Below, piece by piece: positions 9,481 to 19,535 of a stretch of DNA of 64,000 nucleotides. Below the pieces are notes generated by a model that was not told where the DNA came from, searched no databases, and saw only the letters and a list, made by a program, of their open reading frames with translations. Location: NCBI GenBank assembly GCA_030220185.1, contig JASPKZ010003434.1, positions 1,488,001 through 1,552,000 of the forward strand. Reading direction: 5' to 3'. Within the stretch, counting starts at the first letter, position 1; the number at the start of each line of letters is the position of its first letter. Made by a program: the position numbers and the translations under genes. This stretch comes from Diploptera punctata. Lineage: Eukaryota; Arthropoda; Insecta; Blattodea; Blaberidae.

Positions 9481-10289
9481 AGCAGATCAAGTAAATATAG
9501 GTGGTATTATTCTTCACCGTCAATTAAAAGTAAATTATTTTCTTTTCTTGAATGAACTATTCTTCTTGTATTAAATATCACATTTTATCAGGAGAGCAGT
9601 TATTGTTTCTATCCTTGATGAAAGTTATATGCTGACTGACTAGAGTAATTCTGTTATAATTTTAAAGAACATTATTACATCACATGATGTTATATTTTAA
9701 ATTCTATTGGTTAATATAATGTTTAAATTTGATTTGTTAAATCAAAAAGTTAATTGTTTTAACATCCAACCAGAATTTAGTATACTTTTATTTAAAAATA
9801 TTAAGTTAAGCAGGTGTTCTTATTACAGTTATAACAGAAAGCTTTATATTTCAGACAACAATGACTTAAAACACAATTTTAAAAGCATTATTTAGAAAGA
9901 CTGTTATATAATACAAATTCTTTAATTGTTACTGAGACATTTTTATTCAACAATGAATTATTTTGATGTTTTTCTTTATTTAAGTTACATTTAAATATTA
10001 AAAGAATTTTAAAGTATAAAATTATTAACTTTAACTTCTATATTTATTATGATATTAAAATCCTGCTATACATTTAAATGTAGATTTTTTTATTGTGTTA
10101 ACATGCATCATGGACAGTGATGGTAGCTTATTGCCCCTTGACCAGTGCATTCAGTTCAAATAATGTGTGTACTGGAAGGAATGTTATGTGTACAATTCAA
10201 TTTCTAATGACTGGACTGTGCACAAAATATTTCAATTTTTTTTTTTGTGTATTTGTTAGAATTTTTATAAATCTTCCCAATCTTATAAC
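9481..10289. other. Intron, nothing recognised
   Basis: Very AT-rich sequence. The short open frames here (about 60-90 codons) have low-complexity composition and no family features. Confidence 0.6.
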
Positions 10290-11729
10290 TAGAGCTAGGA
10301 ATTTTAGGTGCTGCACCTTCATTTTATTTCGTTACTACAATGCTCAAATTAGCTTGTCTTACAAAGAAAACATTAAATAAATGCCCCTAAATGTGTTTTA
10401 GTTGCACCTTTTTGCACCTTTTTTTCAATGCTAGCACTTTTTTTTGCACATTTTTATCAATGCAAGCACATTTTGCACTTTTAAAAATATTTTTTGTCTC
10501 TTAGCAGCATTGTATTCCCAAAATAATGTGTATTTTTTTTTACATTTCTTCAAATTCGCTTTCAAGGGTTGGTAACGATGTGTGGTATCAGTCCACATCA
10601 CATTACTTCCACTTTAGTGCAGTCCCGTTAGGCTATTCCTTTTAAATTAGTTCGCACCTTCTTGCACCACGGTTATGCGAAAGCTATTGTTTGAGCAAGG
10701 GAGATTGTTGAGTGCATAAACAAATGTTTTAGTTCAAAATAATGTTTGACTTGTGCGGTCTGCTATTTTCCTGAGTGACCAGTACACAGTATGCCAAAAC
10801 CGAATGTGAATTCCTACAAACTACATGATTTTGTAAAACAGTTCAGTCAGAATGAATTCAGAGTGACAGATCTGTCATGAGGTGCATTCTATGAGATATT
10901 TCAATAACAATTAATGAAAAACACCAACACAATCGTGTTACGCAGCATATAGGTAGTGCAAAACACAAAAAATAAGGAACCACAAAGCAATAAATGTATA
11001 TTGTGACAACAGTTTATTGGCGAGGCACTGCCTTCTTCAAGTTTAATAAATAAAAAATATTTTTTGATACAGCAAAGACATTTATGGCATGTGGTATTCC
11101 TCTTTCCAAACTTAACAACCCTATTATGAAAGCAAATTTGGAGAAATATACTGGGAAGTTTGTCCCAGATGAAAATCATACCTTCAACCTCTGTATGAAG
11201 AAAAATTAAAACAGATCAGTCAAGTAGAAGGTGAAAACCAGAATATTTTACATTAAGCGAAACCACTGATAGACAGTTGAGATAAAGAACTTTTTTAGAT
11301 ATGTTCTAAACATTTGAGTTGTTGAATAATATTTGAAGAGAAAAATTTTCGCCTAGACCGAGACTCGAACCCGGGACCCTTGGCTTTCTTCAAATATAAT
11401 TTATCCTTCAATGAGAAGTGTTAAATTAATAATAAAATTGTTGAATAATATCTGCTTTAACAGTTTTCTGGACTTGTGATTTCAATAACATAATGTTCTG
11501 GGACTTATCTTACTCAGACTTTTTAATATATGACAACATGACTGAATTTTATGTCGTGAGTTACTTGATGTAACTGGTTTTGGTACTCTTTTAATGATAA
11601 TTCACATGGGAAATTTGCACCTTCTATTTAAAATAAATTGCACCTTTTTTGCACCTTCTTCTGCTAAATTAAAGCACCTTTTTTTGCACCTTTTTCACCA
11701 AAATTTTGCACCTAAAATTCCTAGCTCTA
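10290..11729 (+). mobile_element. hAT transposon (CGGBP1-like), decayed
   Basis: The ends are inverted repeats TAGAGCTAGGAATTTTAGGT at 10290 and its reverse complement ending at 11729. The flanking 8-mers CTTATAAC and CTTATATT differ at two positions, consistent with an old 8-bp hAT TSD. The subterminal TGCACCTTTTT repeats are typical. Inside on the + strand are MPKPNVNSYKLHDFVKQF (10792) and, frameshifted, KAINVYCDNS, PLSKLNNPIMKANLEKYTG and FVPDEN (about 10990-11190), matching CGGBP1-like hAT proteins. A tRNA-like element is nested at 11333-11437. Confidence 0.8.
11333..11437 (-). mobile_element. tRNA-like foldback retroposon, copy 2 (short)
   Basis: Element of 105 bp: GAAGAGAAAAATTTTCGCC, antisense tRNA half with CGAACCCGGGACCC, then TTCAAATATAATTTATCC and AATTAATAATAAAA. 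A perfect 14-bp repeat TTGTTGAATAATAT (11319-11332, 11438-11451) flanks it. It sits inside the hAT above, so it is younger. Confidence 0.75.
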
Positions 11730-11801
11730 CTTATATTATATTGCTACTAGCCTATAGTATAATGTAAACTGTTCTAATTCTTTAATTTCATTTTGTTATA
11801 G

Positions 11802-11921
11802 ACTTGGTGGCGATCAGTAATGCTTCAACAGAAGTATAGGATGATCTTAGCTGATTATCAATCTAGAAAATGCAGTGAAGAAGAATCAATAATGTATTGT
11901 TTGGATCATTATAAAAATGAG
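11802..11921 (+). CDS. IQGAP1: IQGAP exon 3 (IQ motif)
   Basis: Acceptor TTTTGTTATAG, donor GTATATTT (weaker than the others); 120 nt = 40 codons, phase 0. TWWRSVMLQQKYRMILADYQ follows the terminal IQ of exon 2 to make IQTWWRSVMLQQKYR, the second IQ motif. The following SRKCSEEESIMYCLDHYKNE is less like human IQGAP1, where a further IQ motif begins near here. Confidence 0.88.
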
Positions 11922-11944
11922 GTATATTTAAACTTAGTAGGAAG

Positions 11945-12110
11945 TATCACTGAGGTCGTCATCTTCATCATCCTCTTCTTTCGGAAGGTCGATTCCAAAT
12001 ATGCCTCCAACCATCTCTATCTTCCCATGCTTCCCTTCTTTTTAGTTCTTCTCAGTCATTTCCTCTTTCTTGTAAACTTTTCTTCACCTGGTTAATCCAT
12101 CTTCCTGATG
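11945..12110 (-). pseudogene. LINE 3' end fragment
   Basis: The minus strand reads EDRDGWRHIWNRPSERRG followed by a GAGGATGATGAAGATGACGA purine tail, the usual C-terminus and tail style of RTE/CR1-like LINEs. It is short, without an RT core. Confidence 0.45.
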
Positions 12111-12228
12111 GTCTACCTGAAAGATGTGCACTGAGGTATTAATAATCAAATATTAAACATTTATCACCTCAATTAACATTGAGTGGAGAACATATTTTAA
12201 TCGACTCACCTCATACATTTTCAAACTT

Positions 12229-12275
12229 CTTTGATACCGACGGTTTCAGACAATATCATGTCCTTCTTCAGTCAT
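12229..12275 (-). ncRNA. Hammerhead ribozyme, gamma type
   Basis: Minus strand: UGA, core CUGAAGA (12265-12271), one extra A, stem II GGACA/UGUCU with loop UGAUAU, GAA, stem III ACC-GUC-GGU, cleavage residue A, UCA. All core residues are intact. Mirror image of the copy at 12601. Confidence 0.7.
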
Positions 12276-12600
12276 GGCGTCCACTGATGAAATTCCATGA
12301 TTGTTGATTTCTTTAGTGACATCACCTCTTGTACTGCCATCTTTCGTTGGGATTATAAACTTTGTAATTAAATTTTTATCCACCGGAATATCGAAATTCA
12401 TAGATCGATATTTATTCCAATGGAATTGACAATTTGGGAAATGATATTCATTCAGAAGAATAAATATCGATCTATGAATTTCGATATTCCGGTGGATAAA
12501 AATTTAATTACAAAGTTTATAATCCCAACGAAAGATGGCAGTACAAGAGGTGATGTCACTAAAGAAATCAACAATCATGGAATTTCATCAGTGGATGCCA

Positions 12601-12644
12601 TGACTGAAGAAGGACATGATATTGTCTGAAACCGTCGGTATCAA
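12601..12644 (+). ncRNA. Hammerhead ribozyme, gamma type
   Basis: Stem I UGA/UCA, core CUGAAGA (12604-12610), extra A, stem II GGACA/UGUCU, GAA (12628-12630), stem III ACC-GUC-GGU, cleavage residue A. The core overlaps the end of the PLE reading frame: its MTEEGHDIV codons are also ribozyme sequence. Confidence 0.7.
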
Positions 12645-12765
12645 AGAAGTTTGAAAATGTATGAGGTGAGTCGATTAAAATGTTCTCCACTCACTATTAA
12701 TGATATAACCTCATAATGTTTACTTCCCAATATTAATTTAAATATATTTATCACTTCACCTCACA

Positions 12766-13620
12766 TTTTGTCTTCTTTTTAAACTGGTTTCGGAATTATT
12801 CCAGCTTCAGTATTTTCACGACTGTTCTGTCATGGTGATGCACTGTTCCTTCCTCCATCTGTTAGTAGACTGATGAAACTACAAATCACATCACATTCTC
12901 TGGGAATTTCAAAATTCATTAATTTCTCCTTGTTTTTTTATGCGGATTTTTTCCCAAATTGTGAGCTCTTTAGGTTTTTTCCATTTTCTTTTATTAATTT
13001 AGCCTTTCTTTACCAAGCATGAGTGGCTACTGTAGATTTTTCTACTTCCCCATTTTTAACATCCCTAAGATGTTCCTTCAGTCTGGTTTTCAAATTTCTT
13101 TTTGTTATCCTTATGTAGATTTTATTACAATCCCCACATTTTATCTGATAAGTATCTGATTTATTTCTCTTCCATTTTCTCAATTCTGTTGAATTTGATT
13201 ATTTTATTGAGGCTGAAATCTTTTTTTTTGGTGCCAATCTTATGTTGAACTTTTTAAGCCATTTTTGAAACTTGTGATGCTTCAATGGATGATGCGTAAA
13301 CTTATTGAATTTTATATTTCCTTCTTTTTCTTTTTTTAAAGTGTACTTTCCTTGATTAATTTTTTTCTATTGAACTTGTTTATTTTCTTGTATATCATGC
13401 TTTTTTGAAACCTAAATTCTCTATTGCTATGTTAATTATGGATTTTTTTTTTCATAATTCTCTCTGTTCATGGGTATCATTACTAATCTGTGTGTTAGAC
13501 TATCAAAAACTGCTTCTTTGTGAACAACGTGATTAAATCCAGAAGCTTTAATATAATTAATAAATTGAGTTAGATTTGATTAATATAATTGTGTGTTACT
13601 TTTTTTTAGGAATTTACACT
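12766..13620 (-). pseudogene. PLE remnant (RT C-terminus, GIY-YIG, tail)
   Basis: The minus strand, from 13620 down: YIKASGFNHVVHKEAVFDSL then THRLVMIPMN (RT C-terminal block), HHPLKHHKFQKW, FNIRLAPKK, GIY-YIG remnants near 13130, then KPKELTIWEKI and INEF. Frameshifts and stops occur throughout. A hammerhead-like motif follows the tail at 12778-12817. Confidence 0.7.
12778..12817 (-). ncRNA. Hammerhead-like motif
   Basis: Minus strand: CUGAAGC (A9 changed to C), one U, stem II GGAAU/AUUCC, GAAACCAGU. The stem and GAAA are intact, but the A9 change makes activity doubtful. Confidence 0.45.
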
Positions 13621-13654
13621 ATCAGGTGGTATTTATTTAAGTAAAATATTATCA

Positions 13655-13845
13655 ATATTTAATTTTAGGAAGTTATATTTTGAGGTTATTTTAATTATAT
13701 TATTTTTGGTCTGGACATCTTACCTCAATATTAATGTTGATTTGTTCTTGGACATGTTTCAAAACAATTCTGTTTTATCTTCAGCTTTCCCAGTCTGGGA
13801 AACATTAATATTGAGGTAAGATGTCCAGACCAAAAATAATATAAT
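13655..13845 (-). mobile_element. Hammerhead-only retroelement (beta family), copy 2
   Basis: Flanked by perfect 13-bp repeats TAAAATATTATCA (13642-13654, 13846-13858). Ends and arms match copy 1 (TTTTAGGAAGTTATATTTTG, then GTCTGGACATCTTACCTC), with a longer inverted arm, so the 191-bp element folds into a hairpin with the ribozyme near its centre. Confidence 0.8.
13748..13788 (-). ncRNA. Hammerhead ribozyme, beta type
   Basis: Minus strand: core CUGAAGA (13778-13784), extra U, stem II AAAACA/UGUUUU with loop GAAU, GAA, stem III ACAUGU, cleavage residue C. Core, stem II and stem III are identical to the copy at 8773; only the cleavage residue differs. Confidence 0.7.
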
Positions 13846-13867
13846 TAAAATATTATCACATTACATC

Positions 13868-14055
13868 ATATTATTCTTCTTCTTATACCAGTTTTGAAAC
13901 TTTATTTTTCAGTTCCATCTCCAGTATTCTCACTACCATTATTTTGTTGTTTTGAAGAGTAGTTCTTCAAGACGACGAAACAATGGTCATGAGAATACTG
14001 AAGATTGAACTGAAGGAGAAAGTTCTGAAAAAAACTGGTATAAGAAGAAGGAGAA
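13868..14055. mobile_element. Palindromic PLE tail with hammerhead-like motifs
   Basis: The arm TTCTTCTTCTTATACCAG... at 13872 is mirrored by ACTGGTATAAGAAGAAGG near 14035. The + strand half (13994-14042) has CUGAAGA, stem II GAACU/AGUUC, then GAAAAAAACUGGUAU. The minus half has CUGGAGA and lost G12. Best read as a decayed hammerhead hairpin. Confidence 0.5.
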
Positions 14056-14099
14056 GATGAAGTGATAATATTTTCATATAATAGGACTATGGAAAACAC

Positions 14100-15715
14100 G
14101 TTAAAACACACAAGCATACAATCAGGGAACAGGATAAATCTAAATTAAAAGTTTTAAACCTTTCTAATCCAAAATTATATGGTCAACCAAAAGTTCACAA
14201 AGATGGTAAAAAAAGAGACCTATTGTCAATAATATTGGTTCCCCATGCTATAATTTGTCAAAATGGCTTGCCAAAAATTTAGTGAACTACCTCAATTTGG
14301 AAATAAGAGCATTGAAAATACGATAAAATTGGTAGAAGAATTAAATAACATTACATTGGTTCTGAATGATAGACTGGTTTCATTTGACGTTATCTCTATA
14401 TTCCCTAGTATTCCTATTGATAAGATGCTTATGTTTTTAAGATGGTTAAATTCACTGGAATTAAAAACAGAAGTTATTGAGGAATATTTAATGCTAACTA
14501 AACTTTGTGTTGACAATAATTTTTTTCACTTTTAATGATACATTTTATAAACAGTTTTCTGGATTGGCAATGGGAAATCCACTTTCTCCATTTTTGGCCA
14601 ATTTATTTATGGATTTTTAAGTGTTGGTATAGATATGTAGATGATATTTTCTCTGTAATAGATTCAAAATACATTCAAGATGCATTAAAATTGCACACTC
14701 TTCAAGATGAATTGGTGAAATTCACTATTGAAATAGAACAAGATAACAAGATCTCATTTTTAGACTTGTACATAATAAGAAATGAGCAATTACAATGAAT
14801 TGGAATTTAATTTCTTATTTTAGGAACTCACACTATGAGATACATTCATTTCATATTTTTCTTCTTATTTTAACTGAAACTAGTTTTGGAACTTTACATA
14901 ATGAAGAAAATAAGTTAGAATTTGGAATATACAGAAAGAAGACATATTTAGATAACTATATAAAAGCTTCAGGTTTCCATCACATAGCTTCCAAAGAAGC
15001 AGTTTTCAATAGTTTGACACATAGATCAGTGAACATACCCATGAACAATGAAAATTATGAAAAAGTAAAGGAACACATAATCAACGTGGCTACAAAAAAT
15101 GGTTTTGAAGAAAGAATGATACACAAGAAAATAAACAAGTTCAAAAGACAAAATTTATTAATCAAAGCACTCTTCTAAAAGGAAAAGAAGAAATTGTAAA
15201 ATTCAGGAAATTCATCCATTGAAGCACCACAAGTTTAAAAAATAATAAAAAAAATTTCAACATAAGGTTGGGCCCCCAAAAATGACTATAGTATCAGTAG
15301 ATTGATTAGACCTAACAAAAATGAGAAAATAGAAGAAGAAAACAAATCAGGGATTTATCAGATTAAATGTGAAGAATGTGAGAAATTCTACATAGGAATG
15401 CCAAGGAAGGGGAAGTAGAAAAATCTGCAGTGGCTGCCCATGCATGATTTGAAAAACATCTTATCGAAAAGAAGGCTAAATTATTAAAACAAATAGAAAA
15501 ACCAAAAGAACTCACTGTTTGGGAAAATATCTACATCAAAGGAGTGAAAAGGAGAAATTGACGAACTTTGAAATTCCTGGAGAGAATGACCTAGTTTTGA
15601 GGTTTTTCAATCTGTCAATAGAAGGAGCGAAAGACGGCTCTTCAAGACAGCAGAACAATGGTCATGGAGAAACTGACGATGGAACTGAAATGTAAAGCTT
15701 TGAAACTAGTTTAAA
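14100..15715 (+). pseudogene. Penelope-like element, RT plus GIY-YIG, degenerate
   Basis: Blocks in order: KQFSGLAMGNPLSPFLANLF (about 14550, the PLE RT motif before the palm), RYVDDIFSVI (14632, catalytic YVDD), ISFLDLYIIRNEQ, then after an about 80-bp insert KLEFGIYRKKTYLDNYIKAS (14910), EAVFNSLTHRSVNIPMN (15000), GIY-YIG remnants near 15350-15400, EVEKSAVAAHA, KPKELTVWENIYI and the tail. PLE RTs are telomerase-related and prime from a GIY-YIG cut. Stops and frameshifts abolish the protein. A hammerhead follows at 15670. Confidence 0.8.
15670..15712 (+). ncRNA. Hammerhead ribozyme, delta type
   Basis: Core CUGACGA (15673-15679), extra U, stem II GGAACU/AGCUUU (5 of 6 pairs), GAA, stem III ACUAGU (palindrome, no loop), cleavage residue U. 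The core is canonical; stem II has one mismatch. It follows the coding tail of the PLE directly. A sister copy with two core mutations lies at 54465. Confidence 0.55.
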
Positions 15716-15782
15716 TTAAAATGAGAAGAAGAATATTAGGTGAGTAATTAAATTTTACCTAAATTGAATTTAATGTTTATAG

Positions 15783-16617
15783 GAAAGACACTCATACTGA
15801 TAACTACATAAAATCTTCAGGTTTTAATCATGTTTCACATAAACATGCAATTTTCAACAGTCTATTACTAGATTAATAAATATTCCACTCAATGTAGAGG
15901 ATTTTGAGAATGAAATTATGGCATTTCATGGGAAGGACCCCATACAAAGTAAAATCTGTCTCCAGAATAAAATTTTAGAGAGATCTAATTAATTTAAATA
16001 TCTTGGATATTATCTCTCTATCTGGGATGAAAAGGATATCCCTGAAAAAATTACTAGTTATATTAAAAGTTTGGGAATTATTAATCAAGTTATGAAACCA
16101 TCCCTTGTACAAAAAAACACCAGATTACGTTTATATAACAATTTGGCTAGACCAGTGTTGACCTATGGTAGTGAAGCATGGACACTAAAAAGACAACATG
16201 AAAGCAGAATAACGGTTTGTGAAATGAGATTCATACGCAGAACAGCGGGTTACACCAGATGGGATCGGAAAAGGAACACCGATATCTTAAAAGAATTGAA
16301 GATTACACCAATTTTGGAATATATTAAACAGTACCAACTAAATTGGAAACACCATCTTGAAAGAATGAGTTCAAATCGGATCCCCAAAGCTGTTTATAAT
16401 TATATACCAAGAGGATGAAGATCTCCGGGCCGTCCTATGAAACGCTGGAGGGTAAATTTTCTATAGGATCGTAACAGGCCTTGGCCTAATACTTGGAAGG
16501 AAGAAGAAGAAGAATATAATCATATTGTACACATAGCTAACTTAAATGGTTTTGGTGAAGACATAATAAAGAAGAAATTAAAGAAATTTAAACAGCAGGA
16601 TCTTTGGTTTTTTGGTT
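15783..16617 (+). pseudogene. PLE fragment split by an RTE insertion
   Basis: It starts with RKDTHTDNYIKSSGFNHVSH (15783), is interrupted after the NVEDFENE-like codons at about 15911, and resumes at 16513 with YNHIVHIANLNGFGEDIIKK and KFKQQDL. The two parts align with adjacent segments of the PLE RT C-terminal region. Confidence 0.7.
15912..16512 (+). pseudogene. RTE-type LINE, second subfamily, nested in PLE
   Basis: The protein blocks match those at 2925-3597 in opposite orientation: IMAFHGKDP, MGIINQVMKPSLVQ, LYNNLARPVLTYGSEAW, FIRRTAGYTRWDR, HHLERMSSNRIPKAVYNYIP. It has in-frame stops, is 5'-truncated without YADD, and ends in a (GAA)n tail (16499-16513). Confidence 0.8.
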
Positions 16618-16978
16618 TAGAAAGCCAATGTTCCCAGGTTCAAACCCTGGCTGAGCATATAATTTTTCTCTTCAAATGTGATTTGTCCTTGAGTGAGAAG
16701 TATTAAATTAATAATAAAATACATCAAAAGAAGCCCTACTGGCTTTATAATGTAATGTTTAAATTCCAAATAAATGTCTTCTTAAATAAGAAGCAGCCAT
16801 TTGAGCGATTGAGCAAAGGCTTGTAGCATTCATCACTCAGGAATTAACAATGTATAAGAGGAAAATTTGCATTTACATTGGAGTGCTCAGGTAGCTCAGG
16901 GGTAGACCATTGGCCTAGAAAGCCAAAGGTCCTGGGTTCAAACCCCGGTCTGAGTATATAATTTTTCTCTTCAAATAT
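16618..16978 (+). mobile_element. tRNA-like retroposon, tandem copy 3
   Basis: A 3' half tRNA-like unit (AGGTTCAAACCCTGG, 16637) with its TTTTTCTCTTCAAATGTG end is followed by the family spacer (AGAAGCCCTACTGGC) and a full sense tRNA-like unit at about 16890-16958 (GCTCAGGTAGCTCAG, GGGTTCAAACCCC). Here the two units are in the same orientation. It stops about 45 bp before exon 4. Confidence 0.65.
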
Positions 16979-17022
16979 ACTAAGGCTAATGTTTGATTCA
17001 CAGGATTTTTGTGTTATTACAG

Positions 17023-17187
17023 GAAGACAAAATAGTGAAGATTCAAGCTGTGTGGCGTGGATATAGAGTGAGAAAAGCATTTCTTACCTTACTTCACAAG
17101 CCACATCCTCCTTTCAAAGTTGTTTGCAGTTTTGCTCATCACTTAGACTTCAGTACTGATGATTACCAGAGAGATCTTCAACTTCAG
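17023..17187 (+). CDS. IQGAP1: IQGAP exon 4 (last IQ motif and linker)
   Basis: Acceptor TGTTATTACAG, donor GTACAATT; 165 nt = 55 codons, phase 0. EDKIVKIQAVWRGYRVRKAF is a strong IQ motif. KPHPPFKVVCSFAHHLDFST then DDYQRDLQLQ matches the IQGAP linker (DPPMVVVRKFVHLLDQS, QEELDL). Three IQ motifs are therefore visible in the window versus four in human IQGAP1. Confidence 0.93.
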
Positions 17188-17500
17188 GTACAATTTTATT
17201 TGTAATTTTTGTACTGAAGCAACATTCAATTCAATTTTCAGAAAATCTTCTAATAAATGTACTTGGTTTATTTACCCACATGTGCATTGTTTATTTACCC
17301 ATTAGTTAGGTAGACATGTTTTTACATCTTTATGCATTTTAAGTTAGTTAGAAGTTAGTATTTTTATTTAACATCTCAGGTCATTAGCATTCTATTTCAG
17401 GTCTGAGCATTAAAGGGCTGACAAGTTTTGCTAAGATGTCTTTTATTTCTGATTGAGATTATTTTATGTGCGTAAATCTAAGGCATTCCGAAGGAAAACT
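17188..17500. other. Intron, nothing recognised
   Basis: AT-rich intron with a short repeat TTTATTTACCCA at 17266 and 17289. No ORF or repeat family seen. Confidence 0.6.
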
Positions 17501-17519
17501 GTACTCAAGATTTTTTAAC

Positions 17520-18608
17520 CCCTAAAAACCAATCATCTCTGGTTGGGTTTGAACTTACAAATCTTGGAAACCAAAAGCAATCCAACCTCAAAGCACAACA
17601 CCCCAGATCTTAATCACACAACCTTCCTTTCTCCACAAAACTAGTAATCTTTTCCAAAAACATAAATTAGATGCCAAAACTGAACCAACACCTCAAATAC
17701 CAAGCCCATTAGATTACCAACTGTACAATGCAACCCTCTCAATAGACGAAATAATAAAGAAAAATGATACAAACCCATCAATAGCCAAACAAATGACCTT
17801 AGAAACTATTAGTACAAAGTTCCCAGAACCAGAGTGGTTAAGAGTCTTCACTGATGGCTCCAAAACCAAGAGTGAAAATGCTGGTGCAGGAATCTACTCT
17901 CATCTGTTTAGTCAATATGTTGCAGTAGGCACAAACAATACAGCCTTCGATGGTGAAGTAAAAGCCATAGAAGTAGCACTCCACAACCTCCTATTCCGAA
18001 CAAAAATGTTTACAAAAGCTGTTATTCTGGCAGACTCTAAGGCCGCTATACAAGCAATAACCTCCAACCAAACACCAGAAAATGAAACCATCTTGGAATG
18101 CCGTAAACTTCTGAAATACCTCAACAACCAAAATAAATTAATAGCCTTCCAGTGGATACCCTCACACATTGGAATAGTTGGCAATGAAATAGCTGATGGA
18201 CTTGCCAAAAAGGGTACCAAAATACAGATAACAACCCACCCCAATTCGAACCTCCACAGAAAGATCGAAGAAATTAAGAAAGCATTCCAAATGGAAAACA
18301 TGAAAGAAAACATTGCAACAGCCAGAGGGAAATCATGGGAAAAAATTGATGAGCTATACACAGAAATAAAATATAAAGGCCGCAAGGAAGCAGTAGCAAA
18401 ATTCAGACTGATGTCAGGACATGACTGCCTGGCTCACCACCTCCACAGAATAAACGTTTTCCAATCCGACAGATGTGTCATATGCAAAGACCCGGACCTG
18501 ATCATGGACAAACACCACCTTCTAGTCTGTCCAGCTTTAAATCCAACTGCACAACACTCTAAGGACCTTGTTCGCTTGTACTGGGAAGCCAGAGAGAAAA
18601 TGACTTAA
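17520..18608 (+). CDS. LINE C-terminal ORF with RNase H domain (I/R1/Jockey-like)
   Basis: The uninterrupted frame extends upstream of the first ATG at 17793. RNase H blocks: LRVFTDGSKTKSENAGAG (D), FDGEVKAIEVAL (E), VILADSKAAIQAI (D) and FQWIPSHIGIVGNEIADGLA (H and D), so all catalytic acids are present. A CVICKD...H...C zinc-finger-like end follows, as in I/R1-type LINEs. The RT and endonuclease parts are missing, so it is a 5'-truncated copy whose ORF happens to be intact. RNase H removes RNA from RNA:DNA hybrids during retrotransposition. Confidence 0.85.
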
Positions 18609-18754
18609 GCGTCAAATCTCGCCATTAGAACAACCTTGGAACTAGAGGCAAAACATTTTATTATTTTAAAATACAATAGGAAGTAACGTTAAGAGGTTTG
18701 TTTAATAATTAAAACATTTTGTCTGTTCATTCTTAGCCCTTAGAGTTGTTTTTG

Positions 18755-18796
18755 TTGAACATATGTTTCAGAACTTCTTAGCCCCATCATCAGCAA
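18755..18796 (-). ncRNA. Hammerhead ribozyme, epsilon type, complete
   Basis: Minus strand: stem I UUG, core CUGAUGA (18787-18793), one U, stem II GGGGCU/AGUUCU (6 bp with wobbles) and loop AAGA, GAA, stem III ACAUAUGU (loopless palindrome), cleavage residue U (GUU), stem I CAA. It begins at the first base after the PLE stop codon TAA (18797-18799), linking ribozyme and PLE protein. Confidence 0.75.
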
Positions 18797-19123
18797 TTAC
18801 AAACTGAATTTTCTCATGTTGTCGGCCCTGATTCTTGATTCCTGCTCTCTTTGTCTCTGGTCCAATGAATTTACTAATGAGGTTCCTTCTGCGGGAATTT
18901 CAAAGTTCATAATTCTTCCCTTGTTCTTCTGTATATAGATTTTTTCCCATATGGTGAGTTCATTTTTGTTTTCTAACTGTTTTAATAATTTTGTGTTTAC
19001 ATCTATTTTGTGTTTTTCTGACCAAACATGAGCAGCCACTGCAGATTTTTCTACTTCCCCCTTTTTTACATTCCTTATGTGTTCTTTAGTTCTAATGCTT
19101 AAATTTCTTTTTGTTTTCCCCAT
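18797..19123 (-). CDS. PLE GIY-YIG endonuclease C-terminal part, open frame
   Basis: The 108 codons run from MGKTKRNLSIRTKEHIRNVK (the R and EH residues of the GIY-YIG fold; the GIY motif lies upstream, outside this frame), through EKSAVAAHVWSEKHKIDVNT, to LTIWEKIYIQKNKGR and MNFEIPAEG. It is the best-preserved PLE tail in the window. The RT is missing because the palindrome centre cuts it off. Confidence 0.7.
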   Translation of the reverse strand: MGKTKRNLSIRTKEHIRNVKKGEVEKSAVAAHVWSEKHKIDVNTKLLKQLENKNELTIWEKIYIQKNKGRIMNFEIPAEGTSLVNSLDQRQREQESRIRADNMRKFSL

Positions 19124-19494
19124 GTATATCTTATCAAATGTGAAGACTGTGATAAGATATACGTAGGGAAAACAAAAAGAAATTTAAGCATTAGAAGTAA
19201 AGAACACATAAGGAATGTAAAAAAAAGGAGAAGAAGAATAGAAAAATCTGCAGTGGCTGCTCATGTTTGGTCAGAAAAAACACAAAAATAGATGTAAACA
19301 CAAAATTATTAAAACAGAAAACAAAAATTAACTCACCGTATGGGAAAAAATCTATGTACAGAAGAACAAGGAAAGAATTATGAACTTTGAAATTCCTGCA
19401 GAAAGGAACCTCATTAGTAAATTCATTGGACCAGAGGCAAAGAGAGGAGGAATCAAGAATCAGGGCCGACAGCATGAGAAAATTCAGTCTGTAA

Positions 19495-19535
19495 TCGCTA
19501 ATGATGGGGCTAAGAAGCGTTGAAACATATGTTTG
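19495..19535 (+). ncRNA. Hammerhead-like motif, epsilon type, mutated
   Basis: Mirror copy of the ribozyme at 18755: core CUAAUGA (G5 changed to A; 19498-19504), stem II GGGGCU/AGCGUU, GAA, ACAUAUGU. The G5 change should abolish cleavage. Confidence 0.5.

Larger units (their letters stand above)
12130..12765. mobile_element. PLE-derived palindrome with two head-to-head hammerheads
   Basis: About 290 bp on each side of a centre near 12420 are reverse complements. The right arm encodes a PLE C-terminal tail (12420-12629: MELTIWEMIFIQKNKYRSMN..., ending GHDIV), the left arm its inverted copy. Each arm ends with a gamma-type hammerhead. The right outer end reads ATAACCTCATAATGTTTACT then TCCCAAT. 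Transcripts would fold into a very long hairpin. Confidence 0.75.

Noticed and set aside
9707..10380. Small ORFs of 62 and 87 codons
   Set aside because: AT-driven composition, no motif, no splice or promoter context; one overlaps the end of a hAT element.
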